A DNA stretch of 64,000 nucleotides from Paragyromitra xinjiangensis (GCA_038503065.1 JBCAMK010000003.1:992001-1056000); one strand, 5' to 3'. Counted from the stretch's first letter, positions 12,063 to 25,662 are shown. Notes: generated from the letters alone by a model not told the origin. Program-made: numbers and translations.

Positions 12063-15000
12063 TGTTGAATGATGTAGAGGCCTTGATATACTATGCATCG
12101 TAGGATAAATAATTGTTAGTAGATCCCTAAGGTAAAGCTCCTTACGAGGACGACAGAGAGAAACAAATAATAGGGGAACTTGAAAATACCAAGAGAGAGC
12201 AAGAGATTAGTTCCCGTAAAATCAGCTGTCCTGTAGCCCCCTTAAAGCACCAATTGTAAAATTGATAGGCCGATGACAGTAACGTGGTGCTGTTGTTTTT
12301 AGAGTTCAAGCTCCAATCAGAGCCCCAGAGCCGCATTCACTAGCGCAAAGTGCACAACCTACAAACAACAAACAGCAAACCACTACCACCACCGCAAAGC
12401 AACCTTCTTCTTCCGTCACAAACAACTATATCTCCCTTACTCACACGTCGAGTCCGGCTCGTCCGAGGGGCCGCGTGCAGTTGCAGATAGAAATTGACGT
12501 AAAGATACCTTCAAGGTATATCTGCAGATATTACTGGTGTGCGATAATACAGTCACCCGGCGAGAACGGGAAAATCAATGGTCCGAATCGAATAGTTTCT
12601 GATATCGGGTGCTGAATCGTCAAAGGTCCCTACCAGAAGCAGAACAGTGAGCGACGTGGCAGCTTGGCAGGCCAGCCCTAACGAGGAACTATTCAAAAGA
12701 AAGAAACCAGAAACTGAGGGCAATTCCGGATTTGGGATTATTCGGGCGTTTGGAAAATTCCTGTTTCTGTGTCAAGTTACTTGTGGTGAGTTCTCTTCAA
12801 GGATTTCTCTTTCTTTCCTTACCCGTTGACGTAACCCTGCTTGCTTGTATAGAATGTTCCACGAGGAGCAACGGAGTCCGGCACTGGCATGCACGATGAA
12901 CCCGAGGTTGAGAAAAACGTTCTGCCGGTAAGGGGAAATTGACACCTAGGGGACGAAGGTGATAAAGGAGAAACCGCGGAGCGATGGTGAAAAGCCCCTT
13001 CTGCAGCTGGAAAAATCGACAACGGCACTTTGCCCTGCAGAAGAAAGAATTGTTTTGTTGTTGGATGTGGGGCTGCGTTTGTTTACTGGTCCCCGAACCA
13101 GCTCCTCGGTTGCGTAGACAACCGGTCAGAGCTTCACAGCTCGTGTTGGCAAGGATAAACATGCACGTCGCAGGGGTCCAAACGACGAATCACGGGAACG
13201 GAACCCACAAGGCCACGATAAGATCGTTTGTTGTGGGACCTTGGCAGATGCTCTTCCTAGGCTGTGATGGTCTGCTTGATCTTCTCGCCAATCGAAAAAA
13301 TTCAATAAACAAATTAAGGCCTCAGGAGAATGCAAGGGAGGGAAGAGAAACATGCCCGTTATTGATCCATGCGCCATTTCGCTTAGAGATGAGCTTTGTG
13401 AATGTTGCACTTTGCAAGGTACGCGCAGCGTGTTTATATTGCTCATTTTGCAAGTTGCTAATTATCGTTAATCCCGATGTCCCTATCTCGCGACTTCGCG
13501 CTGCAGACCAGTTGCGAACCGACTATAAGCCAAAAAATCCTGCTTGAGTTGCTCTCCGTTTTCATAAGACAATTGCGCAACCGAGAGGCTGTGGTTGGGC
13601 CCGAAATATTAATGTCCCGAATCAGTCCGAGGGAAACAGGTGGTACTAAGATTCCCCACCCGACCCTACCATCTTTCATCTTATGATGGAACTCAGCGCG
13701 CCAGACTAGGCCTTAGAAGGAATTCTAAAGATACCCAGTAGATGAACGTAGGAGTGTGGGTCACCTTGTTGCTGGTAAGTGCGTAGAAAAAATATTTATT
13801 TGCGTGGATCGACATCACCAGAGCTTTAGTAGTGATGCTAGCGATGAGTTTTAGCGGGAGAGCCCGTACCTTTGTCGTTAATATCACTGGAAAAGTTCCG
13901 ACAACACTAGGCCAACGTGGGGTTTGTTTCCTTTCGTTAGATACGGGCCTCCCATCAGAGGTATTGATACACTTCTACGTTCTATGCTCGAACAAATATC
14001 ACGCAAATGGTTAGTATACCTTATGGCAATGAGCAGTAGGGGATGAGTACATGTACCTACATCTAAACCTAAATTGTAAACAAATACGTGTAGGTACTAA
14101 ACAAAGGATACATGTTAACCCGAATAAATAGAAACAAACGGAAAACTCCCCTAAAAGGCTAATATATACACGTATGGATATTGATATGCAGTATGATATT
14201 AGTTAAAATAGAAGAATAACCACAAGTTATCGGTAGAGATGGAAAAAACCTAGCAACATCTAGAGCCTGGAGGATCAAAGCCAAGGAACTTCAACCCACA
14301 CTCTTCTGCGAGTCCTAAACCAGCAAGAGGAAATTCTTCACTTCCTCTGGATGAAGAGATGGTATCTGAGGGGACTATGGTGATGGAGGTGAAGACGAAC
14401 AGCAGGTGACTGAATAAGAAGGAGAGGGTGTAAGAAATGATTGGTCTCGCGCTGGTCGTCCCGATCTCATTAGTACCGAACTAAAACCCCGACTTGCCCA
14501 CACCAAATAAGTCACGATCATCCAAAGGCCTTAGACTAAGGGTTATTGATTAGATCGGACTGATAATCATATTCCGCTCGTTAACTTATGGGATTACCCA
14601 AGAGTTTGGCTTACCTACTAACATCTGCAGCAAGACATAGTGAATGCGTTCTCCCAGACGCTTTTGGAAAATACCTTCAGCTACAGGGTACATCGTTGAC
14701 GGGTTGATCGCATCATCTCCCAGCCTTCCCTCGGTCATCAATTTGTGGGATTGCTGACGCCTGAGATGAGATAAGATGGGAGTGAACGACTTGGACAGTA
14801 AGAACCTCCTTTTCAGTCACGAGGAGATAGGAAAAACCCGAGGACCAAGTACAGGTATTTATCACGAACGCGGGCGCTAGTAACTCCAACAATTCAACCT
14901 CAATCTCAAAAACTTCATTTCAAACACCTCCTAATTTTCCCAAGCAGCATACTCCAGATCCAGATGCTGTCGAGTAGGCGATCCATCACACCAACACAAA

Positions 15001-15472
15001 AAGCCAGTATGCCGGCCAGCGGAGAGTAAAAGGGAAAATTGAAAAACTTCATCACAAATCGGGCATACGCTTGTCCGAAGCGACCTCCAGTTCAAAGAAG
15101 CTGAGGCTACTCGCCAATTATCCATTATGTAAAAGAATCACTCTTTTGGACCATTGTAGCATACCGCAGTTCCATAACTCCGTTTCCTAGAGAATCCAGC
15201 GTAAAGAATTTGCAACCCCAAAAGTTTTATCCGCTCCAGTCCCCAAAAAGAATCCCAGAATTAACCAATCTCGACTTCAAACGCACTCCCAACCCCTGAA
15301 AACAAATTGCGAAGACAACAGATAACAGTCCTACGTTGCTAAAAAGGGTTCTCGAAGCTGGAATAACAAAAAAAAAACACCGTCCTCACGCTACGCAATA
15401 CAGAAAACAACCAAATCTAACACCCCCATCACTGCAATAAACAATAGACTCCCTCCCAACATTATTCAACCC
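12063..15472. other. Long gene-poor stretch
   Basis: About 3.4 kb without a gene I can support. The left end is the promoter of the giant DH-domain gene and the right end (about 15130-15472) is probably the 3' untranslated part of the Osh1-like gene. Short frames exist on both strands; a minus-strand chain near 14370-14740 could be spliced into about 90 residues with a hydrophobic stretch, but I see no family match. No terminal repeats or RNA genes were found. Confidence 0.5.
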
Positions 15473-18400
15473 TTAAAATATATCATCCACCTCCCTCCAT
15501 TCCCCGCCTTCCGCCACTTCCTTTCTCATATCCCAGTACTCCCCCTTATAAACCCAATAATCCTCTCCGGTTATCTCACATGTCCCCTTCTCAAACCACC
15601 TCGGCCTATGTTCATCACCGTCCTGCTCCCTCTCCCTCCGTTTCGCACGCTGCTTCTCCTCTAGTCGGTTCTTCTCCGTAGCTGCAAAATCATACTCCCC
15701 TTCTTCCATCGCTCTCTGATCGGGCCTTAGTCTCGTATCGGTTGGACACAACACAGGACGAAGATTATCTGGCAGTGCATTAAGGGTTATAGAGAATGGT
15801 GTGAGATTAAACGGTGCTGGTGGACGTGGGTGGTTCTCCCAAACCAAAAAGGCAGCATTGGTGCTAGAGCGGATCGACGCGCCAGAGGTCTCTGGTGTAG
15901 GTGCGGTCACGGCAACATCATAGCCTGGTGAGAGACGGGCGTAGATTTTATCGTTCCAACGACCACCAATACTCCATACTTGTATGCCGTCCGAATTTAA
16001 CACCCTTCCTTTCACCTCATACGCATTTGCGCCTCGCCATCCACGTGCCTTGAAGTCAAGTAGACAGGTGTCTCCTGTAGTCCAGTTCTTGATTTCCATA
16101 AGCCCGTAATTATCAACCGTTGGACTCCCTGTGATAATCCCCACCACGGAAGTTGTAACCTTCTTCCATGTATATAGCTCTTCCTCGCCCTCTGGAGTGC
16201 GTAGTCTCAGGAACCATGTCCCAAGCGGATTAATGTCAAAGCTCTTGCCATAAAACTTGCTTCGTACCGCACTCTCGCCCCAATAATCCCATTTCTCAGC
16301 CTCCGCCCACGCAGCGCCGATTGGGGGATGATGCGAGACCTGCTCAACGAAGAAGCGATATTTCTTATCGGGCCGGCAGTATTCATAAGTTTCTCCTAGA
16401 AGCGGATTAAAGGGTTTGGCAACACGCTCGGTGGTTGAGGAATATTCTGATGCGGCAAAAGCAGCAACGTAGACCATTCTCTCTGTGGAGTCTGAGCGGT
16501 CAGCGGCAGCATCGAGGAGATCAGTATATTCCATATCCTCTGCGACCCTCTGCAGCAGCGATGTTGGCTCATTGAACGAGACTGGCAGTGTCATTTTAGT
16601 CATATCTTTTCCAATCATCGATTTCAGAATACCCTGCATACTATCAGCACACGTTCATAGAATCTCACTCGAACTAGACCCCTGAGCGATAGGAGGAAAC
16701 CTACCCAAAGCGAGATCTTTGGTCGGTCATCTGCATCCATGCTCAACTTTGCCCTCGGCGGATCTTCATATCCCTTATAACTACTCCTGATCGCGAGTAC
16801 CTTCTTCATCCTCAAGTCCTGGCATTTCTCCACTTCTAAGCCCTCACCCAATGCCATATTCCTCTCACTCAAACCCGGACTCTTGACACCCACCGGCATC
16901 TCCGTTACAACTTCAACCTCACCACTATCAATAGCATCAAAAAATTCATCCCCATCATCACTGTCACTATCGCTATCCTCCACCTCCAATACATCTGGTT
17001 CTACTCCGTCATACTCCTCCACAGGACTCATCGGCACACTCTCACCCTTCTTTAGTACCTCTTTGAGTGCGCGTTTCGCTTTCTTTTTCTTTTCGCGCTC
17101 CCCTGCCGCACGTCCTTCGAGAGTTTCCTGCTCTTGCGCAAGGACCGCCATATTCTCTTCCCATAATTTCCGCAGGCTAATTTCCTTCTCCATACGGTAC
17201 CGCCAGTAGGCATCACGCTCTTTAGACATCATGAGCAAGTCACCAACCAGAGTCTTCAAGGACGTCACAGCACTTTCGTAACTCTGCAGTGCACCAGTAA
17301 CCATCGGATCTGACAGCGTCAGATCTGGATTTTTCGCATGCTCGAACTGAACCGCTAGTACGACCTGACTCAGGAGGTCGAGCTGCAAACGTGCAGAGTT
17401 CGCAAGCAACGCAAGTGTATCGGATGAAGGTGGCTCGGACGGGCCACGGGATGATGCGTCGTCGTCCTCAATGTCTGCCTCCCTATCCTCGTCAGGACTG
17501 CTGTGACGACCAGTGCCCGCAGGGGGGCCGTTAATAGACGGTTCGTAAAAGTCGCTCTCCTCCGCATCAGCATGGACAAAAGAGCTTGCTGTGCGAAGAC
17601 TAGTGTGGCGTTTGTTATCGCTCGAGCTTCCGGCGAGGCTTCCAGCCCTGGACCCACGGCGAGACATCTCTGGTGGGGTATCAGTTAAGTCTTCGTGACG
17701 TTGCTGCTCACGAATCCGACCGAGTCGTTCTAACTCGCCAGCTTTTCGGCGGTCTTCCTCTCGGGCTTCGTCTTTCGCCCATTGAATAGCATTATTCAAC
17801 GTCCAGTACCAGCGCTTTGCCTCCACAACGTGGTTCGCTTTCAAGTGATACTTAACACTACCTTTTCCATGGATTTCGAAACGTTGTTTATCCTGCGGAT
17901 CCATGTGAAGCTTCGCAATACGCATGTTAATAGCGCCTCTACAAGCGCTGCCGATATCGTCCTGGTGCTTATAGTAGCTCAACACCCCATCTTCAAGGAC
18001 AAACCAGCGGAGCTTATAACCAGACCCATAGTTTGTCCATTTCTTCAGATATCCCTTCATTTCTCTTCCCTCCTTACCCGCGATCCCGGGAGCAATCCCC
18101 TCGCCGGTTGCCGCGACCTCTGCGGCAGAGCCAAGAACAGCACGTTCCTCTATTCCCCGTGCGGCAGCTTTGGCCGCAGGGGATTTCTTGAGCATAGTTT
18201 TTGTTCTCTCATCCTTAGTAACATCCTGTGGGAGTTTCCCCTTCTTGTCACGGCGGAATGGATCCGCACCATGAAAAAGGAGGAGCTCTATCAGTGTTGT
18301 ATCGCGGCGTCTTGCAGCATCGTGGAGAAGGGTTGAGCCACCACCGTTGGTAGGGGGCTCAAGGGTGTTGAGATCAAGGAGGCCTTTAACACGAGGGACA

Positions 18401-19176
18401 GAAAGAAGAGCGTTAATTTCAGTGTAGGACTGAGCGGCAACAAGGTGGTTGAGAGTGTCGATTGTTTTTTCGAGGAACATGGAACGAGCAAGCTGGAGCA
18501 TCTGAAAGATGGCTGGAGTGCGTGCAATCTCGAGAGGGGTACGGTTGTTGTAGTTATGAAGGCTGTCATTAATGTCTGGTTGTTTTAGTAGCAGAGAAAC
18601 GACCTCAGCACGTCCGAGATGTGCCGCCATGTGAAGTGGTGTATTTCCTGTGTTAGGGTCGCGGTGGTTGATGTCAAGGTACGGCAGCCCGGAAGTAGCA
18701 TTAGGATTGCTAGTCGTCGTAGCAAGTATGTATTCCATGACTGCCAAATCAGCGCACTGCGCGGCAAGATGCAAAATACTACTTCTCGTTACGTCACTGC
18801 TGTCTTCTGTGGTATCCCTAATTGTGCGTGAAATAGCCATCGTGTCGCCATTCCGTAGCGCTTCATACAGGCGGAACGTTTTAACTGTTTCCTCAACACT
18901 CTTTGCGCCAACAAGAACTCCTGAACCACCTATTAGGGAGTCTCGAGATATATTAGTAGTCGGTAGAACTCCAATCTCCTGTATTGTACTTGACTCTGCC
19001 CGGCTGGAAGATCGAATGGAGGAGCCCTTGGTGGAGGCTGTGGGGGGAGGGTTGTTGGTGGCGGGGGTAAGAAATTGAGAGTTGCTGGGAGTGACAGCAG
19101 CAGACGCGTTGCGAGAGTGGGCTTTGCTGGAGATGGATGAGGAGGAATTTGAGTGGGAGAGGAGAGAAGAAACCAT
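15473..19176 (-). CDS. Osh1/Swh1-type oxysterol-binding protein, 1,210 aa
   Basis: Two exons, 16705-19176 and 15473-16633, are joined by a 71-nt intron (16634-16704, donor GTAGGT). The splice rebuilds the conserved start of the lipid-binding domain, ISLW then [17 protein letters not shown]. Domains in order are a Ser-rich N-terminus, ankyrin repeats at about residues 132-325 ([33 protein letters not shown]), a PH domain at 372-471 ([11 protein letters not shown] to [16 protein letters not shown]), a coiled linker, a FFAT motif at 744-750 (EFFDAID, after an acidic run) and an ORD with the family signature EQVSHHPP at 921-928. This is the full Osh1/Osh2 architecture. By family knowledge, it moves or senses sterol and PI4P at ER contact sites, with the FFAT motif binding the ER receptor VAP/Scs2 and the PH domain binding Golgi phosphoinositides. 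Confidence 0.95.
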
Positions 19177-20580
19177 GGCGGATCGTGTTCGGCGATGTCT
19201 GTCGATGTGTGAGCCAAAGGTGAATACCTAGGAACTTGGGTATGAATAAGGAAAGTTAAAGAGAAACGGAGTGAAAGAGTGGGGCAAAGCCGTATGCAGG
19301 ATAGGGAAGTCCAGAAAGGATGAGATTAAAACCTACCCGCCGTCATGGCGACTGCTTCCCTCGGCCATACCAGGCTAAGGAGATTAGCTTAATGCTAGAT
19401 GTTGTTACGTTGTTGGTGCCCGCTGATAGGAATATCAAGTGTAGAAGCCCGATGGAGCAGAACGAAGCTGTAAGATACAGTGGAGAGCGTTGAGACAGGA
19501 AGAGTTGATATTATAGACCTCGTAGACAATCACGAGTTGAAACAAGGAGCAGGACTAACGTCGGGGGTGAGGGACCACGGAAAAGCCGATATCGTAGGTA
19601 TTCAAGAACCGGCGGTGAGGCATCCACCAGGAAACGCCAGAAAGTTCTAAAGGATAGTAAGACTCTCTGTTCACCTTGTTTCACTTCTGTTCCAGCTATT
19701 CGACTTGATTTAAATGCAGTTGAGGCTCGGAGTTTTTTCTTTCCTTGCTGTCGCTGTTGGAGTGTAAATAGAGTGGCAGAGGCGGGGGTCTATGAACTAG
19801 GCCAGATCCGGTTTGGCGGTAGTGGGACATCCTGCATGTGCCAGCTGATCTATGCTTAGTTAGGCATAGCCCGCTTCTATTTCTCGAATTGCGCTACAGT
19901 AAATCTTGGTTTTGCTCGACTTTAAGACATTCAGATCATTTCCATCGTCATTCCCTTCACTTGGAGTCAAATCTACGAGAATCGGGTTGTAGATCTGTAC
20001 TGAAATGTACACATCCGACGACTACGCATTCGGGGTTTTTCCGAGGAAGTCGTCAGCCGGAACGTGCCAGCACCACTCCCGCAGCAGGTCTACGTTGCGG
20101 CAGGTACGTATACTGGAACCGTTAAAAAATAGGGTACTTTGCATGCGACGCGTAATCGTTGCAAAGCGCACGGACTCTAGTGGTAACGTTCATCCATTCA
20201 GAGGCCGCGAGTCTGAGATCACTTCAAACAAAGAACTTAGGTCATCAACAATTGTTGTTCACACTGAAACGTGAGGAAGGTTTAGGATTAGGGTTATATT
20301 TATAGTTAGAACGAGTGATTTCTGGTGGCCTGCTAGCTGGGTATTAGGATTTAGCACCACCTCCCCCCCTACTCAAGCTTGATCTCTAAATTATTCCAAC
20401 CGCCATATGTCATACAGAAACAGGCCTTTACTGAGATCTTGCTGTAACTAATGCCGTGTTTGCTTCAACTTCTCGGTGCATAATCTAGTACTCAATTTCC
20501 TGATATAGTTATATATTTTGGTCGTTCTACAGACCTTCGTAATAGAATCTTATTCCACATCAGACTTACTTTACAACCAC
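19177..20580. other. Intergenic, nothing recognised
   Basis: About 1.4 kb containing the promoter of the Osh1-like gene on its left and the downstream region of the Hsp70-like gene on its right. Only short non-conserved frames are seen. Confidence 0.55.
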
Positions 20581-22890
20581 CTAATAATACTTCGCAGTAA
20601 CGCTTCCGTATGTCTTCCCTTCAAACTCAAATTCAAACAACAGCATTGCGCTCTGCACTGTCATAATTAAGTTAAAATTGATATCATAATAATCGAATCC
20701 ATTGGGGCTTGTTTTCTTCGGGAAGATATTCCTCGACACACTGCTTAGGTCTGTCTCCAACGTGCACAACACGTACGATTCTAGATGCATAATGCCATAA
20801 GCAAGATATAAACAGATACTTAGATCACAGAGGAGAGTGTACCTTCAGTATTCGTTTTTTTCGGCGCTACCTTCAGATCACTCGCTAGTAGATGACAGGA
20901 CAAAACTATATCGTGTTTCCATTCCACCCTCCAATGTCGATAAAAGCAGAACGATACTGGCTTTTTTTCGAATACTTCTTCACCCTATTTCCAAACACGT
21001 AAGCCTTTCCCACTAGCTCTCTCTCCACACTCAACTACATGTAGTCATTCAATATATTATCCTACATACCTTTTTGATGAACCATTTAGAATTATCCTGT
21101 ACCCGGTATTTCCCAGTCCAGATTGATTGTATCTTCTCTGACTCGAGGTGCTCTTCTGCGTTATATCTCTGGCTGCAACTGATCCCATAATTTCTACGCG
21201 CGAGACGACTACGTACGATGCCACCTTCGAGGCCGCGAAGGACAGCGCCACGGACAACCGCGCTCCACGCATTTGTGGGTTGCATAATCCGGACTGGTGC
21301 GCCTCCCTTAACACGCAAATCGGAGAGGAGGCGCTGGCGAAGGTATTCGGAGGCGCCGAAGCCACCGACAAGGAGGATCGCCTATGCGGATACATATATA
21401 TCAACGTCCAACGCTCCTACACGGCTTAAAAGGGGAACACAAACCGAAACCTTCAACGTCTCCGCCATCTCCTCCTTTTCTTCATCACCGTCGTCATCGT
21501 CGTCATCGTCATCGTCGTCGTCGTCATCGTCATCACCATATCCGTTCCATTCCCCCTCACCGATAGTTCTCGTCTCAACAGCGTTGATTTGGTTCTGCAC
21601 TAGCCCCACGATCTTTAAAATAACCGGCTCAAAAATACCTCGCATTTCCTCTCGGGTTAAAACGAAAAACCCATCTTCAACGCCTGAACTTGGGTCGTCC
21701 GCAACCCCTGGAATCGGACAAGAGAATATCTCCTCGTCTTCATCGTCACAGAAGGTACGCTTGAGAAACTCATCGAAATGTTTCAACATTATGAGCCGGC
21801 CTTTGGGCTTCATTTTGTCCAACCTATGGGCAAAGTTTAATGATGGATGTCCTCGTCTTAACAGAGCAGAAAAGGTCGGTAAACAGAATGTAGCTATTGT
21901 ATGTAGCTATCTGATTATACGAAGAGAATAGACAACTTACTTATTTCCAATGCGAGAACGCACGAACTTCTCAAAGTTCGTGTTGATGTAGGTTGAGCCG
22001 CACATGCTGGCGGTGCCAATGGCACATTCTTTCACTTCTAGTTTGGGATGCAGAGATACTATTTGGTATGATATAAGGTCGACCGTTCCGCCCCCACAGT
22101 CAACGACGACAAACGTCTCATTAACCTGGCAACTTTAGTTATCGTTACTCCCTCGATATCTTGTGTTATTTGAAGTCAATTTTTACCTTGAGATGATTAG
22201 GTTGTATGTCTTTTAGTGTGCATACTGCTGCAGCATCAGGCTCTGATATAAGCTGTATCGTTTGTTTATGCCCCAATCCTGCAGCGATCGCCGCCTGCAT
22301 CGTTTTTGCCTTCGCTGCATCACTCCACATCGCCGGTACCGTCAGAATCCAATCCACCGGCGTCACCTCCAAAAATTCCTTCCCAAAATTCCGCTCCAAT
22401 GTCTCTAAAGCATGCTCCTTCAAACTCCTCAAGTAGTCCGTGACTACATCTACTACAGTTTTCGAGCGAGGCATGAGCTTTTTCGTCTTTGCTACTAGGG
22501 AAGGACCATCGGCGATGGAAGAGTCATATTTAGAGGGATCAAGGAGGAGCTTGAACCAGACAAGTCTTTCCGCTTCGAGAGGGATTTCAAACCCCCATTT
22601 TTGGGTACCGTTAGATGCGTAAGCGATTTCGGTAGGGACTTGTTCGGAGTTGCGGTTGCCCTGGAAAGGTTAGTAGAGGACTGGGGTGTAGAGTGGGGGA
22701 CTCACGCCAGCGGGCCACCTTTGTATTAAGTTTATCTCATCAGGAGTTGCTGTATGGGCCTTGAGATGGAATTTGTGTTAACGATTTTAACTCTTGAGTA
22801 GGGAACTTGGGAGAAACCTACCCAAGCAACCCCAGAATAAGTTGTCCCAAAATCGATCCCAACTTTTAGTGAATGAAGAGTAGCAACCAT
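20581..22890 (-). CDS. Fungal Hsp70-like ATPase, 602 aa, eight exons
   Basis: Exons: 22822-22890, 22706-22759, 22187-22660, 21941-22125, 21451-21823, 21070-21381, 20843-20984 and 20581-20780. All introns are GT-AG (45-117 nt) and the frame closes at 603 codons. The actin-fold nucleotide-binding motifs are present: VGIDFGTTYSGVAW at residues 10-23 (phosphate 1), DCGGGTVDL near 207 (phosphate 2), and AILLVGGFGASEYL (adenosine), the last reached by splicing LK to AILLVGG. The C-terminus reads like the beta-rich end of the divergent fungal Hsp70-like family rather than a canonical peptide-binding domain with EEVD tail. These proteins are cytosolic and multiply duplicated in fungi; clients are unknown. 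A run of 15 Asp interrupts the domain just before the adenosine motif. The first residues of the splice at 21450 are debatable, since a donor at GTAGGA further in would also keep frame. Confidence 0.9.
21490..21534 (-). repeat. Asp-codon trinucleotide repeat (15 Asp)
   Basis: Forty-five bases of GAC/GAT codons encode 15 consecutive Asp residues inside the fifth exon of the Hsp70-like gene, in a surface loop before the VGGFG motif. The codons are mixed, so it is not a pure microsatellite. Confidence 0.95.
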
Positions 22891-24045
22891 TTTGTCTCAT
22901 TGACTGCCTTCTTAGCGATAATGGAAAGTGTACAGATTCGGAATTCTCAAGTGCAGCTATCTACATTGATATATAGGTTTGGCTATACCGTACTTTTAAT
23001 TTTAGAAGGCTGTGTCTCCGCTGTCCTGGTGCACGATGGTTGCCTTAATCTTAATGGAGTACCTATGCCTACCATCCCGAAGCTTGCTCCTCCCGATAGT
23101 TATGGGTGAGTGGGGAAAACTGAAGCAAACTTGCACTTGCATGCGCGCGCCTAAATTGGCCTCGTACAGTTGCTTTTGGGATTGGGGGAGTGCTGCCCTA
23201 TTGTGTAGTCCATGATAAGTCATTTTGTAACTTTGTGATACCACATGGGTGCTAGCCTGGCTATGTCATCCCAGAGCTTGAGCATATCCACCCAATGGAG
23301 TTTTCTCGCGTAGACCAATCATCGGAATATGGCCTAAGTGGGCCTGGGGTTCCTTTTTGCCATCTCTACTAGTAAGGCGCTTATGCGGCGAGGTGATCCA
23401 CAACGAACATTGCGATCCCTATTCTAGTCTGTGGAGCAATAAAGCACTATCTGCGACAGGGGCTAAGAGCCTGGAAATACAAGGTGAATCGAAAATCATT
23501 GCCTTTCGAGTTATTATTGCCTGCCGCGGACTCTAGGCAGCCGCAGGTGGTTGGGGGCGGAAATAATTGGACTACATACCCGAACTTAGCGACGAGTCCC
23601 GCGCGTGCAACCTGTATGCACCCGCGCCGCAAACATGGAAAGTTTCAAACTTAGTACTCCACCTTTCCTAGTCTCAGGCAACCAACCGACTGAGATCTCA
23701 GTCTATACAAGTCTATTTACATACGATTGTAAGTGTGGGTTACGTACCCACTCACCGGTCGTAAAAAATCTAGATGCCTCACTATGCACTAACGACCTTT
23801 ACCCAACTACGTCAGCGGATGCATATGAGGCGGTCAATTTGCACTTACATGTTCGTGTTATTTGCAGCTGTAGTACTGCAGCCCTGCCTGAAGGGATTGT
23901 CGGGAGGGGGGCCTGAGGGTTCAGTGAGGTGCGCGCATGCTAAGAACCATAAAAAGCATCTTAGCCTCGCCTTGAAATATTACTAGTAGCCTGCCTGCCT
24001 AACCTCGGGGAGATCTAGACCTGGAAAGCAACTATCAACGTTCCC
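22891..24045. promoter_or_regulatory. Divergent intergenic region between Hsp70-like and coiled-coil genes
   Basis: About 1.15 kb separating two divergent start codons. It must hold both promoters. No clear TATA box, heat-shock element array or other named site was recognised, and the short frames inside have no family character. Confidence 0.4.
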
Positions 24046-25662
24046 ATGGAACAAGTGAAGAGTGTTTACAGCCGTATTTCGAAAACTATTTCTCCAGGAA
24101 CCACAGAAATATCCCGCAAAGAAGGTAAGCTAGTGAGCCAGAGTTTATGGAACTTGCGGTAGATAGACGATGGGAATATCTGACTACTTGAATTTATTCC
24201 TAAGTTATAGGTTCGGATCCTGACAAACAGAATAGAAGTTCCCAATCACCACAGCCTGATATTAACTTAGACCTGGCCGATGAACTATCCGTATATCATC
24301 CCTAGACACCATGTGGCCCCGTATTTACTAACTTAGGGTCTAGGATATGAAAATTTTGAGTACCGATGACTGCGACGTCGAGGGACTTAAGAAAAGACTC
24401 ACAGATGAACAAAAAAGAATCGGAATGCTCGACAAAGAAAAAGTCGAACTCCAACGGAAATATGCGAAGCTGAAAATTCAGTGCCAGGGATTGGGGGAAA
24501 AATTGAAAGAAGCCCACACAAACTACCATTCGGCCAAAGCTGCCCACCGCCGAAACCAAGTTGACTATAACAGCCGTATTCTAGAGCTTAACGGTGTGTT
24601 AGAGAAAGAAAGGACCAGGAACGCATCACTTGAGAAAGAGAATTGCACATTGAAAAACCAACTCTCAAATTCACAGGCAGAGCAAGCGGAGTCAAATCGC
24701 TGTCATAAACTTGCAGAAGAAACGGTCACCAAGTGCGAGCAACAGATCATAAAGCTTACTGAAACGATCTCACGGTCTAGCCAGCGAGATGATGCACGGG
24801 CAGTTACCAGGGATGACGACTACTTTGCGACTGAGTTCGGAGAATTAGCAAACGCCATCCAACAATGGGTTTTTCGACATTTCCGTGGCGCATCCGATCA
24901 ACGCTTTGAAACCCTCGATCCACTACTTCAAAAGTCCTTTGAAATAACCACTCTTAAAGCTGGGCCCCCCAAAACTTCTAGGGCTCATCTTGACGCAATT
25001 TCAGCAATCGTTGCCCACCAGCTTACTTCTCCTTTCTTTGAAGAATTGGGGCTCTTGCGAGTAGCTGGCCTTCAAGATCCGTTCTTGACTATTTTCGACT
25101 GCATAGCAGGCACCGGTAATTACTCAACCTCCCTCCAATCCCTTTAGTTACAGGGCTGAACGTTACTATGCAATCAGATTCTCAACAGCAGGCATGGCGC
25201 GCTCAGACCTTGAATATGATTTTCAAACGCGATAGTTTTATAACAACTTTCAACGAGAACGTCAAAACCATGACTCAATCCCTCGAAAAGCCATTCGGAG
25301 ATTTAGCAGCTAAGAGCTCACGCGAAGACCAGCGTAATCGAGGATTACATAGCTTAGTTGAAAGAACGGTCAAGCTCGCGATGGAAGTTGCCCAGCAGCA
25401 TTCAAAGTTTGAACTCTATAGCATAACTCTAGGGAATACTTTCGATCCTCAGACGATGGAAGATGCAGTTGGAATAGTAGACGAAGATGGAAAGGAGAGG
25501 CAGGGTGGTACTGTTCGCGTGCTTCTTTTCCCGGCAATTCTACGAAGAGATTACAGCCGAAAAGGAAACTTTCGGGAGGGGGAGGTGCTTGTGCTTAAAG
25601 CGAAGGTTCTTGCAGATTTCTGTCCGAAATCAAGCTCCTCGAGTTCTGAGCTAGAAACTTAA
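24046..25662 (+). CDS. Coiled-coil hypothetical protein, 479 aa
   Basis: Four exons: 24046-24124, 24211-24290, 24344-25115 and 25154-25662. The introns are 24125-24210 (GTAAGC), 24291-24343 (GTATAT) and a very short 38-nt one, 25116-25153 (GTAATT to TTACAG). The spliced frame is 480 codons. The N-terminus is short and disordered, then residues of about 60-190 form a long coiled coil (heptad-like KKRLTDEQKRIGMLDKEKV onward). A helical C-terminal domain follows that begins DDDYFATEFGELANAIQQWV and is common in fungal coiled-coil hypothetical proteins. Function is not known; a scaffold or oligomerising role is the most that the sequence supports. It is divergent from the Hsp70-like gene. Confidence 0.8.

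Noticed and set aside
14370..14770. Possible spliced minus-strand gene of about 90 residues
   Set aside because: A chain of exons can be made to join and gives a hydrophobic stretch, but several other joins are equally good, the codon pattern is weak and no family is recognised.
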